Shown: positions 46,866 to 56,723 of the stretch, in pieces
Numbering within the stretch: the first letter of the stretch is position 1
Layout: each line of letters opens with the position of its first letter
Assembly (NCBI GenBank): GCA_032027145.1
Contig: JAVSMP010000001.1
Location: 1,206,903 to 1,270,902, forward strand
Direction: 5' to 3'
DNA: 64,000 nt
DNA from: Ignavibacterium sp.
GTDB taxonomy: Bacteria > Bacteroidota > Ignavibacteria > Ignavibacteriales > Ignavibacteriaceae
Notes under the pieces: model-generated
Told to the model about the DNA's origin: nothing
The model's input: the letters and a program-made list of their open reading frames with translations, nothing else
The model's database searches: none
Translations under genes and position numbers: made by a program

Positions 46866-49800
46866 CTATCTTTCAGACAAGGTAATACTAACTTCGTGCT
46901 TTACATTATTTCTGATGATTGTTAATTTAATTTTATCTCCGGGTTTATGCTGCTTTAAGTAATTAGAATATTCGGTAAGATTCTTAACAGGCTTTTCCTC
47001 AAATCCTATAATCACATCACCCTTTTGCAAATTAGCATTTGCAGCAGGTGAGTTATCTGCTACATCAGCAATTTTAACACCTTCGCCTGTGAATGTAAAA
47101 TCAGGCATTGCACCAGTACTTGCATTACGTTCGCCGGTATTCTTTTTTGTTGTGGAATTAGTTTCGCCCTGGGTACCAGTAAAAGGCATTGGCTCAGTTC
47201 GATCAGCTAAATATTCTAAGACCTCGCGTGATATTGCAGCAGTCTTTAATAACCCTTCAGCATCTATTTTATCTGCTTTATCTTCAGGTGAATGGTAATC
47301 GGATTTAATACCGGTATAAAATAGCTGAACTCCAGGAATTCCTTTTTCAATAAATGCTGTTTGATCACTTGCATCCAAATCCTGTGTAACTAACTCTGTA
47401 GGAACTCCGGTTGTAAAATTAGCACCCATAAAAATAAATTTCCATTCGCGTGCGGTATTAGTATTAAGCACCATTAATTTGTTACCAAATAATCTTCCAA
47501 CCGTATCAAGATTAAGTACGGCAAATATTTTTGCAGCCGGATATTTTTTATAATTAGCAACAAAATATCTGCTGCCGATCAATCCGGCTTCTTCAGCAGT
47601 GAAAGCAATAAAAATTATTGTTCTGGCTGGTTTAAGTGACTTGCCAAGACTCTTTGCCAATTCGAGTAGAACAGAAACACCGCTGGCATTATCATCAGCA
47701 CCATTATGGATTTTTCCCTCGTTTCCTTTTTTAACATCTGGCCAGCCAAATCCAAGATGATCATAATGAGCTGAGATAACAACTGCTTCGGATAAGTCAG
47801 GATTTGTTCCTGGAATTATTCCAATAATATTTTTTAGGCTGATATTTTTTTTATCGAGTACATCCTGTTTCCAAGATTGGAAATAAGTAGCATCATCGCT
47901 ACCTGGTAATAATCCGTACTCTTCAAATTTTTTTGCAATATACTCTGCTGCTATATCTAATTCAGGGGTACCAATTCCTCGTCCTTTTAATTCATCAGAG
48001 GCAAGAAATTTTACTGTCTCCATCATTCTTTCTGCTGAGAATACAGGCTCTAATGAAGCAAGTGCTTTTCTGGTTTCTAATTTAACTTCAATATTGCTGT
48101 CAGTAGTAACAATGTTTTTAAACATCGGAGAATTAATAACCGGCCAGACTCCTTTTTCAATATTTGAAGGTTCGCTTCCATTAAAAGCCAAATAACTATA
48201 TTTGGCATAATGCGGAAGTTTAGCATTAAGTCCTTCAACAGCTGAATTATTTCCGATTGTTAATAAAGTTATGACTTCTTTTATATTATTAGGATTGGTA
48301 ACAGAAATGTAGAAACTATTATCATCTGAAGAAATTTCTCTCTTTCCGAATTTAATTCCATTATTAAGAATCTCTGAATTATATTTTTTTAACTCACTAT
48401 TAACCACAGAATTAAATTTATTGTTCATACCGAGAAGCAGAACAGACTCATTAGCAGGAAGCTCTTTTATTTCATCCGGCGATTTTACAGAAAATTTATT
48501 TTCATTTCCTTTAATCCATAATTCTGCAAAATCTTTATACTGCTTATAATGTACATCTTTCTGATCAGGTAAAATTATTACAGATTTTTTAGAACCAAAT
48601 GCTTTTGTAAAAGTTGGTGGTGATTCTCTTGGGTCTAATTTTCTCATCAAATCAAATTCCGGATCAATCAAAATTTTAAGAGGTGCAGAATCAACTGTAA
48701 AATTATATTTAGTTTCTTTTTCATTCATCTCAACAGTTTCAGTTTTTGTTCCATCTTTAGTAACAATCACAACAGGCACATCTAAATAAAAAACATCTTC
48801 AGGCTGGATTTGTTTGAGTGTAAAAGAAACATTGTTTGAGCCTCTGACTGAATTTACCTGAACATCTTCCAAAGCTAATTGAGGAGCGCCGGTGCGATTA
48901 ACCCATTGATCAAAAAACCATTTCAAATCTTTTCCGGTAACTTCTTCAAATGCTTTTCTGATATCATCGAAAGAAGAGCGCTTAAATTTATTATTGCGGT
49001 TAAAAACCTGAAGGCTTTTAATAAACTGCTCATCTCCGACCTTTCTTCGAAGCATATGAAACATCATTGAAGTTTTTCCGTAACCAATTGCTTCGCTTGG
49101 CGGATCAAAACGTGATGAGAACTTTGAAAGAGGAAAATCATTTTCAGGAGTAACATAATCAGTAAATTTTTGCAAAGTTTCACTGCGGTATTCTACAGCT
49201 TGTCCGCGCTGCTCTTTAATAAGATGATCAGCCATATAAGCAGTAAGTCCTTCGCACCAATTACCAGATTTGAAATCTACATAAACAGAATTGCCCCAAT
49301 AATTGTGAAGCAGTTCATGCGGATAAGATGAGTGTAGAATAAAAGGCAAGCGAATAATCTTTTCACCAAGCAGTGTGAATGAAGGCATTCCATATCCTGT
49401 TTCCCAAAAATTTTCCACTAACGCAAATTTTGTATAAGGGAATGGTCCTACAAGTTTGCGGTACATTTCCATGTATTGGGCAGTTGCTTCAAGATACTTA
49501 TTTGCTAATGTTTCATCCGGAGTTCGTAAAAAAGCATAAGCTGTTACACTTCCCATAGGATAATCGTATTCATAAAATGGTGCAGCAATCAAAAATATTT
49601 CTTCCTGAGGAGTCGGAGATTCCCACTTATCAATATGTTGTCCGTTTTTCTTTTCATCAATGATTCTTGTACCGACTGATACCGTTTTCCAATTATCCGG
49701 CAGTGTTGTAGTTAAGTTGAATGAAACCAATTCATCACTAAAATAAGGAACCCAATAAGTTGAACCGGCAAGATAAACTCCTCCTTCCCAGATTATCCCT

Positions 49801-50222
49801 GGTGATTCGCTGAAACCTCGAGCATAATTTTCTTTACTTTGTTTAACAGGTGATTCAATCTTGCCTTTATATCTAAGAAATAATTTCAGATCGCCGGAAG
49901 TGTTTGGAGGAAGTTTAATTGTATAAACATTTAATTTGAGATCACTTTTGGTTCCGGAATCATCTAAGTCCATACCAATATCTTCTGCATCAACCAGCTT
50001 ATCGAGTTTAGTAATCATTTCAGAAGGTTCAACTGATAATGCATTATGAAGTTTAAACTGAAGTCCGTCTTTAACCAATGATTTATCAATCGTTACTTCA
50101 TCGGTAACTTCCAGTAAGGACATATCAGGTTTTATTACAACATTTAATTCGTGATGGATTAATGGACTTTGAGCGTTTATTGTTACTGCAAACAATACAA
50201 AAAACAAAATATTTTTAAACAT
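46866..50222 (-). CDS. exported M1-M28-PDZ fusion peptidase
   Basis: 1118 residues, AAGGA before the ATG, signal MFKNILFFVLFAVTINAQ. M1 aminopeptidase domain: zinc site HELLHNYWG near 302 with the third Glu in NWCEGLTAY 19 residues on, and Tyr/Gly-rich WETGYGMPSF before it. A middle unknown region (550-680) follows. M28 domain: AHYDHLGFG near 816, NGADDNASGVSVLLEL near 842, FTAEEAGLIGS near 875, NLDTVGRL near 905 and YHSPEDKADKID near 980, all M28 ligands present. PDZ at about 1050-1118 (NSPAANANLQKGDVIIGFEEKPV). Both catalytic centres look complete, so it is likely a periplasmic two-headed aminopeptidase. The ChaN-PDZ gene lies 58 bases upstream. Confidence 0.9.
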   Translation of the reverse strand: MFKNILFFVLFAVTINAQSPLIHHELNVVIKPDMSLLEVTDEVTIDKSLVKDGLQFKLHNALSVEPSEMITKLDKLVDAEDIGMDLDDSGTKSDLKLNVYTIKLPPNTSGDLKLFLRYKGKIESPVKQSKENYARGFSESPGIIWEGGVYLAGSTYWVPYFSDELVSFNLTTTLPDNWKTVSVGTRIIDEKKNGQHIDKWESPTPQEEIFLIAAPFYEYDYPMGSVTAYAFLRTPDETLANKYLEATAQYMEMYRKLVGPFPYTKFALVENFWETGYGMPSFTLLGEKIIRLPFILHSSYPHELLHNYWGNSVYVDFKSGNWCEGLTAYMADHLIKEQRGQAVEYRSETLQKFTDYVTPENDFPLSKFSSRFDPPSEAIGYGKTSMMFHMLRRKVGDEQFIKSLQVFNRNNKFKRSSFDDIRKAFEEVTGKDLKWFFDQWVNRTGAPQLALEDVQVNSVRGSNNVSFTLKQIQPEDVFYLDVPVVIVTKDGTKTETVEMNEKETKYNFTVDSAPLKILIDPEFDLMRKLDPRESPPTFTKAFGSKKSVIILPDQKDVHYKQYKDFAELWIKGNENKFSVKSPDEIKELPANESVLLLGMNNKFNSVVNSELKKYNSEILNNGIKFGKREISSDDNSFYISVTNPNNIKEVITLLTIGNNSAVEGLNAKLPHYAKYSYLAFNGSEPSNIEKGVWPVINSPMFKNIVTTDSNIEVKLETRKALASLEPVFSAERMMETVKFLASDELKGRGIGTPELDIAAEYIAKKFEEYGLLPGSDDATYFQSWKQDVLDKKNISLKNIIGIIPGTNPDLSEAVVISAHYDHLGFGWPDVKKGNEGKIHNGADDNASGVSVLLELAKSLGKSLKPARTIIFIAFTAEEAGLIGSRYFVANYKKYPAAKIFAVLNLDTVGRLFGNKLMVLNTNTAREWKFIFMGANFTTGVPTELVTQDLDASDQTAFIEKGIPGVQLFYTGIKSDYHSPEDKADKIDAEGLLKTAAISREVLEYLADRTEPMPFTGTQGETNSTTKKNTGERNASTGAMPDFTFTGEGVKIADVADNSPAANANLQKGDVIIGFEEKPVKNLTEYSNYLKQHKPGDKIKLTIIRNNVKHEVSITLSER

Positions 50223-50280
50223 AGCTGTTCCTTTTATAAACTATCATAAGAAATAATTTATCACATAATGAACATCAAAA

Positions 50281-51621
50281 TTATTCATCATCTTTAACAG
50301 GCTTAATAACAAATGATAAATCAACTTGTTCATCGCCTCTTAGAAGTGAGAATGACATTTGTTCATCCCAGTTTTTAAATTGCAAATATTTTTTTAGCTG
50401 AGTTGAGTTTTCAAAAGTCTTTCCATCTATCGAAAGAATAACATCATTTCGTTTCAAGCCGTTTTCAAATGCAATTGTTTTTGGCATAACTCTTTCAACC
50501 AAATATCCGCCATCCTGAGGTTCATCTTTTATACTGAATCCGAACGCGGGATACAGTTCTTGTTTTACTTCTTTGACTCCCCAGATAAAATCTGCATAAC
50601 TTTTTACAACAATTTTATAGGGAGTTTCATCTGACATCATAAGCATATGAGGATTTGAATGTTTTTCCTTTTCCTGCATTCCTTCTTTATGAGGCATATC
50701 AGTTTTATTATCATCTGTTTTTTCTTTCTTTATCTCTTTTCTGATCTGCATCATACCTTCTTCTTTGTTTTTTTCCGGAATATCAACCGGAACAACAGAT
50801 GCGAATGAAAGGCTGCTTCTTTTTTGAATAATTTTACCGATACCGTTATTATAAATCACGTGTCCGCTTCCGGCTAATAAAACAACAGTAGCTTCGGGAT
50901 ATTTTTCAGCAGTTCTTATTGCGCCTTCACCCATTGCTGCATCCCAAAGACTTTGAGCAGGATACATATTATTAAATTGATCCGGCATTGTTGCATCCAT
51001 TCCCTGCATCAAAACTTTTATCAAAAATTTATGTTCAATGTCAGTTGTATCTATTTTAGGGATAGCTTTAAGATCATCTTCAGTAAGGCTGGCTACACCG
51101 CTTCTTCCGATTTTAGAAGTGTACTTTTTCTCAGTATTAACTCCGTACATCGGAATATGTTTTTCTCTTGCGTAATCGAAAATGGCTTTGTAATAACGAT
51201 AATTATGACCCCAGGTAGTTAAATAATCTGTTTGTTCCATAAATGTATTTGGATCAGTTTTACCACTGACCCAATTTGCAAGTGCTTCATCTTGTTTTGG
51301 ATTATACATTTCAAGAGCAAGAACAACAGGTTTACCTGCTTCATACAAGCCTTTAATTACATTCAGTTCAACATCGTGATAAAGCTGATTTGTATGAGAT
51401 TCACCAACCATAACAATACGATAATTTTTAAGTTCCGAGATCATATCATCATAAGTAATCTCTTTGCCAGCCTTTGTATCAAATATTTTATTTAGTTTAA
51501 CCATACAGAAATCATATTTACGGTTACTGTCGCCAATTGGTAATCTTTCAGAATCGAAATCCTGAGCTATACCCGAACCTATTAAGAAAAACAATAAAAC
51601 AAGTATTGTCAAAGCTTTCAT
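50281..51621 (-). CDS. ChaN-family (haem-binding lipoprotein-like) protein with C-terminal PDZ
   Basis: 446 residues, AAGGAG before the ATG. A signal peptide (LLFFLIGSGIAQ) without a lipobox Cys, so it is not a lipoprotein. ChaN domain at about 35-275: NYRIVMVGESHTNQLYHDVE near 68, LALEMYNPKQDEAL near 98, YYKAIFDYAREKHIPMYGVN and VLLAGSGHVIYNNGIGK near 250, with the GESH and GHV histidines of the family. A charged linker (about 285-345) and a PDZ domain at about 370-440 (PKTIAFENGLKRNDVILSIDGK). ChaN in other bacteria binds haem; haem handling here is inference, in keeping with the CxxCH protein and TonB receptor of the same cluster. Confidence 0.88.
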   Translation of the reverse strand: MKALTILVLLFFLIGSGIAQDFDSERLPIGDSNRKYDFCMVKLNKIFDTKAGKEITYDDMISELKNYRIVMVGESHTNQLYHDVELNVIKGLYEAGKPVVLALEMYNPKQDEALANWVSGKTDPNTFMEQTDYLTTWGHNYRYYKAIFDYAREKHIPMYGVNTEKKYTSKIGRSGVASLTEDDLKAIPKIDTTDIEHKFLIKVLMQGMDATMPDQFNNMYPAQSLWDAAMGEGAIRTAEKYPEATVVLLAGSGHVIYNNGIGKIIQKRSSLSFASVVPVDIPEKNKEEGMMQIRKEIKKEKTDDNKTDMPHKEGMQEKEKHSNPHMLMMSDETPYKIVVKSYADFIWGVKEVKQELYPAFGFSIKDEPQDGGYLVERVMPKTIAFENGLKRNDVILSIDGKTFENSTQLKKYLQFKNWDEQMSFSLLRGDEQVDLSFVIKPVKDDE

Positions 51622-51652
51622 ACCATTCTCCTTTTAGTAAAAATAAAAAAAT

Positions 51653-52654
51653 CTAATTATCAAGTTTCAAAACTTTTATTTGATGATTATCCAAATCAGC
51701 TATCCATAAATAACCAGCATGCACCAAAACGGCTGCAGGTCTGTTTAGTTCGTTTATTCCGGAGCCTGCTTTTCCATTTCCGGCTATTGTTGTAACATTG
51801 CCTTTAGTGTCAATCTTCAGAATTCTGTGAGTTCCCATATCAGCAATATAAATATTTCCGTTATCGTCAACAGCTATTCCATGAGGAGTATTAAGAGTGT
51901 CATTTAATCTAACGGTCTCAACAGTTTTGTATGGTATTACTTTCCGGATTAAGTTGCTTCCGGCATCAGCAACAAAGATATTTTCACCATCTGATACAAT
52001 ATCAATTGCATATACAAAAGAAGCTTCATCATACTTACCGTCATCATTACCTGATTTTCCGCTTCCGGCAACAGTAGATATAATACCATCTATTATTTGT
52101 CGCACTCGTGAGTTACCGATATCAACAACATAAACTCCGCCCTCCTTTCTTAAAATCACTGCGTGGGGGGAATTGAATAAGGCAGAATCTGAATTACCAT
52201 CCTTAAAACCTTTTTCGTTTGGAACTCCGGCTAAGGTGCTGACAATAAATTCTCCGTTTTTGTTTTTTGTAATAGTTCTGATAAGATTAGCTCCTGCTTC
52301 AGCAACATAAATAATATCATAAACGCTGTCATACGCAACACCATGAGGAGAATTAAATTCAGCTTCTGAAAATAAACCATCGCGATAACCTTTTTTATCC
52401 GGACTGCCGGCAATAGTTGTAACTTCTCCTTCAAGTGTAACTATCCGGATAGCATGATTATTTATATCAGCAAAAATCACAGAGTTATTTTTATATGGTG
52501 CTAACCGGATTGGTTTATTTAACTCAGCATCTTTTCCATCTTTAAAACCAGCTTTACCGGAACCTGTAATAATTTGCAATGAAGAATTTTGACCTGATAT
52601 GTTCAAGGTAAAATATGTTAATGATATGATTAGATAGAGGACTATTTTTTTCAT
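51653..52654 (-). CDS. exported NHL-repeat propeller protein
   Basis: 333 residues with signal ending LNISGQ. Six or so NHL blades: GKAGFKDGKDAELNKPIRLA, NNHAIRIVTLEGEVTTIAGS, FNSPHGVAYDSVYDIIYVAE, NSRVRQIIDGIISTVAG, LNTPHGIAVDDNGNIYIAD and RPAAVLVHAGYLWIADLDNH. It forms a beta propeller in the periplasm or on the surface, probably for protein or ligand binding. No enzymatic residues are evident. 31 bases separate it from the ChaN-PDZ gene downstream. Confidence 0.9.
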   Translation of the reverse strand: MKKIVLYLIISLTYFTLNISGQNSSLQIITGSGKAGFKDGKDAELNKPIRLAPYKNNSVIFADINNHAIRIVTLEGEVTTIAGSPDKKGYRDGLFSEAEFNSPHGVAYDSVYDIIYVAEAGANLIRTITKNKNGEFIVSTLAGVPNEKGFKDGNSDSALFNSPHAVILRKEGGVYVVDIGNSRVRQIIDGIISTVAGSGKSGNDDGKYDEASFVYAIDIVSDGENIFVADAGSNLIRKVIPYKTVETVRLNDTLNTPHGIAVDDNGNIYIADMGTHRILKIDTKGNVTTIAGNGKAGSGINELNRPAAVLVHAGYLWIADLDNHQIKVLKLDN

Positions 52655-52743
52655 ATTGTCATAAAAAAAAGTTTATAAATAAATGTTTTTGTTATAGAAA
52701 TAAAATGTCTGATTATCTTTTTAAATTCATTGTGAAGAAATTA

Positions 52744-53127
52744 TTAGTGTCTGAAAACTGAAACTGCTGCGCCGGTAATAAATGCGATGAGCCATCCTAT
52801 ATATGCTATCCTTATATAATTATAAAAGCCCTTAGAAATAGATGTTTCACTTCCAAATTTTATTCTGAATCTGATCAAAAGAACGAATACTATTATCATT
52901 AAAAGCAAACCAGTGTAACCTACAATACCATGTAATGTAAAATAAGTTTGAGTTGCACCGATCATCATAAAACTTGTAGCTATAATATCTGAGATAATTG
53001 CAATAGTAATAAATACAAGCACTCTGGTTGAAGCCCGCTTTTCTTTGCTTTCATATACCATAAAAAGGGTGTAAAAAATCAGTGCCAGATGAACAAACAA
53101 TATTCCGATTTTAATAATATCAGCCAT
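52744..53127 (-). CDS. small four-helix membrane protein
   Basis: 127 residues, helices at about 5-24, 34-56, 66-87 and 103-123. Conserved-looking His in FVHLALIFYTL and TLHGIVGYTGLL within helices might bind haem as in small cytochrome-b-like proteins, but this is only a suggestion. No family is recognised with confidence. It lies 89 bases before the NHL gene. Confidence 0.7.
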   Translation of the reverse strand: MADIIKIGILFVHLALIFYTLFMVYESKEKRASTRVLVFITIAIISDIIATSFMMIGATQTYFTLHGIVGYTGLLLMIIVFVLLIRFRIKFGSETSISKGFYNYIRIAYIGWLIAFITGAAVSVFRH

Positions 53128-53236
53128 AAATTTTCTTTCTTGTAGTAGTGTAATAAATATTAATTTTTACTTTGAATTACGATACTAAATATAATTAAAA
53201 TTACTAATTACTACAGAATTTGAATTGTCTGAAAGG

Positions 53237-54556
53237 TCACAATAACAGATAAGATAATGCGACAGTATAATCTCTTTTTGACGGATAATGAATTACCTCG
53301 AAAAGAAAATCATCAAAGATTTTAAAACCAGCTTGATATGAAATATAATTTTCTTTCTTATCAACAAATTTAAATGTTTTAACATCAAATAACGGATTTG
53401 TTTCTTGTGTATAAAACAAACCAAGTACAGGATCCGAAAAAATTAGAAAATCCACTCCTGAAAACAGTTTATAAAACTGAAAAGCAGTAAACCCAACATT
53501 GTTAGCATTGTTATTAATTTTTTGATTAAGATGGACATAGAATAATGAATAATCAAAACTTTCATAGTCTTCAGAAATAGCAAGCAGTTTTCTTTGTCTT
53601 AATTGGCTGTTAACCCTCAAAGTAACACTGCTAACAAACATTCCTGTAACCATGCCCACAGCAGCGGGCTGAATAAAAAGATTCCGGTTGCCGAAGAAAA
53701 TTCCGCCAAGTTGAAAATCATAATCAGATTTATGTTTCCAGATTAAAAACCCTGATGGCAAATAATCATAACGAAAAGGTGTCCATCTTCCAACTGCAAA
53801 AGTGCTGAGATTTTCAGATTCATCTGTACTTTTAATATAGCCGGCAAAAGCATAAAGATTAAAAGGTCCTGATAAAAAAGTTCCGGCACCAAAGCGTTTA
53901 TTTGTTTTTTGTTCAACCCGTCCGCTTCCGATCACAGCCATTGGGGTAAGAAAATCCAGATTATATTTTGCTGCTATGTAATAAGATTTTAAATCAGAAT
54001 GTACATAAGGACTTATAGTGTGACCTGCCTGATAACCGTTGTAATATTCAAATCCAATCCGTAACCAAAGTTCTTTAAAGGGACGATATGTAAATCTTGA
54101 GAATAAGATCGTATTGTATAAAGAAGTGTCAATAATATTATCAACAGTTCCGCCTAACTCAAACTGATATCTGTCATCATCGCTGAATGGAAAAACAACC
54201 GCACCTGCTGATATTTGTCTTACACGATATTGATTAGCGTTATCCAATCCATTATTAATTAGTGAAAGAAAAAGTGTTTTATCCCTTTGGTTTTTTTTAT
54301 AAAAATTGAATGCAGATATATTTTGGTTTGCTGAATTCATAAAAGAAAGCTGGAACTTCCATTGATCAGGCGAAGGAGGACCAAAGACTGAATACCTTAT
54401 ATCAGAATTGTGTTTTAGGTTGTTTTGATGTGATAACGAATCAGCATTTTTATTAACCTCATTTTGGGCAAATGAAATAGATTCAATACTGCCCAAAACA
54501 AGGGAGAAGACGGCGATAAAAATTTTAATTCTTTTAAAAACTTTTTTTTTCAACAA
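53237..54556 (-). CDS. probable outer-membrane beta-barrel protein
   Basis: 439 residues reading from a TTG at 54556 (no in-frame ATG fits the signal), signal ending ESISFAQ. Many amphipathic strands ending in aromatics (FRFTYRPFKELWLRIGFEYY, YDFQLGGIFFGNRNLF, NYISYQAGFKIFDDFLFEVI) and a C-terminal YTVALSYLLL. This pattern points to a barrel. No family is recognised. The gap to the TolB-like gene is 56 bases. Confidence 0.7.
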   Translation of the reverse strand: MLKKKVFKRIKIFIAVFSLVLGSIESISFAQNEVNKNADSLSHQNNLKHNSDIRYSVFGPPSPDQWKFQLSFMNSANQNISAFNFYKKNQRDKTLFLSLINNGLDNANQYRVRQISAGAVVFPFSDDDRYQFELGGTVDNIIDTSLYNTILFSRFTYRPFKELWLRIGFEYYNGYQAGHTISPYVHSDLKSYYIAAKYNLDFLTPMAVIGSGRVEQKTNKRFGAGTFLSGPFNLYAFAGYIKSTDESENLSTFAVGRWTPFRYDYLPSGFLIWKHKSDYDFQLGGIFFGNRNLFIQPAAVGMVTGMFVSSVTLRVNSQLRQRKLLAISEDYESFDYSLFYVHLNQKINNNANNVGFTAFQFYKLFSGVDFLIFSDPVLGLFYTQETNPLFDVKTFKFVDKKENYISYQAGFKIFDDFLFEVIHYPSKRDYTVALSYLLL

Positions 54557-54612
54557 GTTCAGATGAATTTTAAATAATAAAAAAGATTAAAATATCTTTC
54601 AATAAATATTAT

Positions 54613-55632
54613 TTATTTTGGTCCAATATTGAGAGATGAGATATCCATCAAATATGGCGATAATGTTCTTACTCCAGGTGCTTCGTCTCTGCTTGATGAA
54701 AATGTAAGTAATTTTCCATCGGGAGAAATTGCCGGAAACCCATCGAATGCATTGCTGTAAGTTAAACGGATTTTCTCGCCTGTTCTTATACTCATTAAAT
54801 AGATTTCGAAATTAAAAGGCGGCAGTACACGAACATAAGCAAAGTGATCTCCATCCGGTGCAGGGAACGGCGCCCAATTTGTGCCCTCATCGAATGTAAG
54901 CTGTTTCAGATTTGTGCCATCATCTTTAATTGTAAATATTGTCATCGGCGTTCCCCGTTGACCTTCATTTTCACGGAGCCAGGCTCTGTAAAGAATAGTC
55001 TCGTTATCATTTAAATAAAACGCACCGCCTTCCTGCCAGTCATCAGTAAATGTAATCTGATGTTCACCTGTTCCGTCAGAATTCATTTTCCACAAATCAC
55101 ACTTCCCATCAATTTGTCTGGCAAATAAAATTTTCTTTCCATCCGGTGAAACAGAAACTTCAGCATCATAATATTGATTGTTAGTCAATCTTACTACGTT
55201 TCCTCCGTCAAGATCGCTTGTATATAATTCTGCTCCTGTCGGATAATCTTTTGGATTTGACCAATTACCTTTAGGTAAGTCTATATTGTCTCTTGTTGAT
55301 GTCCATATTAATTTTTTACCGTCAGGGAAATAAAATGAACACGCATCTTCACCAATAGAATTAATTCTTTTAATATCTGTCCCATCAATTTTTAAAGTAT
55401 AAACCTGATGAGATGAATCATCTTCAAACTTAGCATTTCCAATAAGACTTTGTCCATCGGGCGAAAAGTAGAATTCAGCACCATTGGGCACATTTGGTAT
55501 TTTCCACACTTTGAATTCTTTATCCGCTTCTTTCTTTTCTTCACTCTGAGCGTTAACCAAAGAAGTGAAGCTAAAAACTGTGAACAAAATTAAAAGAGTT
55601 GTTTTACAAGTTTTACTGATATAAGTAATCAT
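54613..55632 (-). CDS. exported TolB-like PD40 propeller protein
   Basis: 339 residues; AGGAG before the ATG, signal ending LVNAQ. PD40/WD40-like blades: YFSPDGQSLIGNAKFED, YFPDGKKLIWTSTRDNID, SVSPDGKKILFARQIDGKCDLW, FPAPDGDHFAYVRVLPPFNFEIY and AISPDGKLLTFSSSRDEAPG. The fold is that of TolB-type propellers that bind periplasmic or outer-membrane partners. It sits between the PorV/PorQ-like gene and a barrel protein in one run of genes, which suggests a scaffold role. Confidence 0.88.
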   Translation of the reverse strand: MITYISKTCKTTLLILFTVFSFTSLVNAQSEEKKEADKEFKVWKIPNVPNGAEFYFSPDGQSLIGNAKFEDDSSHQVYTLKIDGTDIKRINSIGEDACSFYFPDGKKLIWTSTRDNIDLPKGNWSNPKDYPTGAELYTSDLDGGNVVRLTNNQYYDAEVSVSPDGKKILFARQIDGKCDLWKMNSDGTGEHQITFTDDWQEGGAFYLNDNETILYRAWLRENEGQRGTPMTIFTIKDDGTNLKQLTFDEGTNWAPFPAPDGDHFAYVRVLPPFNFEIYLMSIRTGEKIRLTYSNAFDGFPAISPDGKLLTFSSSRDEAPGVRTLSPYLMDISSLNIGPK

Positions 55633-55670
55633 TTAACACTGCTCCTGTTATATCTTTATTTAAGAAAAAA

Positions 55671-56696
55671 TTATAATTGAAGTTGTACAGAAAACTGTGA
55701 TACATTCCCGAGGTTTTCAAAACTAATATATGCGTAGTCAAAAGCAACCCTTTGATTACCAACAGGAATATTAACACCTAAGCCTAATGCCCATTTTTCT
55801 GTATCATAATTTATTTTATATCCTGCTCTTACAAAAACTGTTTCTGTCCAGGATATTTCGCTGCCTATATTAAAGCGTTCATTATTGTCATTAAGATGAG
55901 TTCCTTCAGCAGCTAAAGTAAGGCGATAATCTTCTGATTGAAATACAGATTCAATGCTTCCTCCGACAACATCCATTGAAAGACCGGCTCTGAAAATCAG
56001 AGGTAAGGGATATTCCTGAGTTGCTAATCTTGCATCAGGATTGTAATTGCCGACAAAAGACTGGTTTATATCAGCAATAGTAATCAGATCGCGCCCATCA
56101 AGCTGCATAGTACCGCCAAAATTGGAAATTGCCATCCCAATTATAAGATTATGAAATCCGGTTTTTAGATAAGAACCAATATCAAACGTAAAAGATGAAG
56201 CCTGAACATTGTACAGATTCTGCACAACATATTTAACCGATACCCCGACAGAAAATCTGTCTGTTAATTGTCTGGCATAAGATAGTCCTATTGATAAATC
56301 TCTTACATCGTAAAATATTCCGGTTCCATCCGGGCTTGAAACAGTGGTAACTTCTTGTTCGCCTGTATTAAGCATAATTGCCTGAATTGCAATAAAGTCC
56401 GAAAAAGAAACTGGAATAACTATTCCGGCATAATCATGTGAAATATCTGCAAACCATTCTGAATGAGTAAAACCTATAATTGGACGATCCAGATTTGCTA
56501 TACCGGCAGGATTCCAATAGATAGTGCTAATATCATTAGCAACAGCTGTAAACGAGCCGCCCATTCCCATGGCTCTTGCACCAACACCGATTTTAAGGAA
56601 TTGTGCTGCAGCAGTGCCAACCTTTGAAAATCCTCCTGCAAAAACAGAAACCGGCAAGATTATTAAAATTATTATTATCAATTTCTTCATAAACAT
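55671..56696 (-). CDS. PorV/PorQ-family outer-membrane protein
   Basis: 341 residues (an ATG two codons inside is possible). The signal ends in VFAGG. The N-terminal GVGARAMGMGGSFTAVANDISTIYWNPAGIANL is the hallmark of the PorV/PorQ (UPF0164, FadL-like) family; the strand pattern continues to FDYAYISFENLGNVSQFSVQLQL. PorV shuttles T9SS cargo to the cell surface in Bacteroidota; whether this copy is the main PorV or a specialised paralogue cannot be told. It directly follows the large exported CxxCH protein, with 27 bases between. Confidence 0.9.
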   Translation of the reverse strand: MFMKKLIIIILIILPVSVFAGGFSKVGTAAAQFLKIGVGARAMGMGGSFTAVANDISTIYWNPAGIANLDRPIIGFTHSEWFADISHDYAGIVIPVSFSDFIAIQAIMLNTGEQEVTTVSSPDGTGIFYDVRDLSIGLSYARQLTDRFSVGVSVKYVVQNLYNVQASSFTFDIGSYLKTGFHNLIIGMAISNFGGTMQLDGRDLITIADINQSFVGNYNPDARLATQEYPLPLIFRAGLSMDVVGGSIESVFQSEDYRLTLAAEGTHLNDNNERFNIGSEISWTETVFVRAGYKINYDTEKWALGLGVNIPVGNQRVAFDYAYISFENLGNVSQFSVQLQL

Positions 56697-56723
56697 AACC
56701 TAAAATTTCAATTAAGCGGTAAT

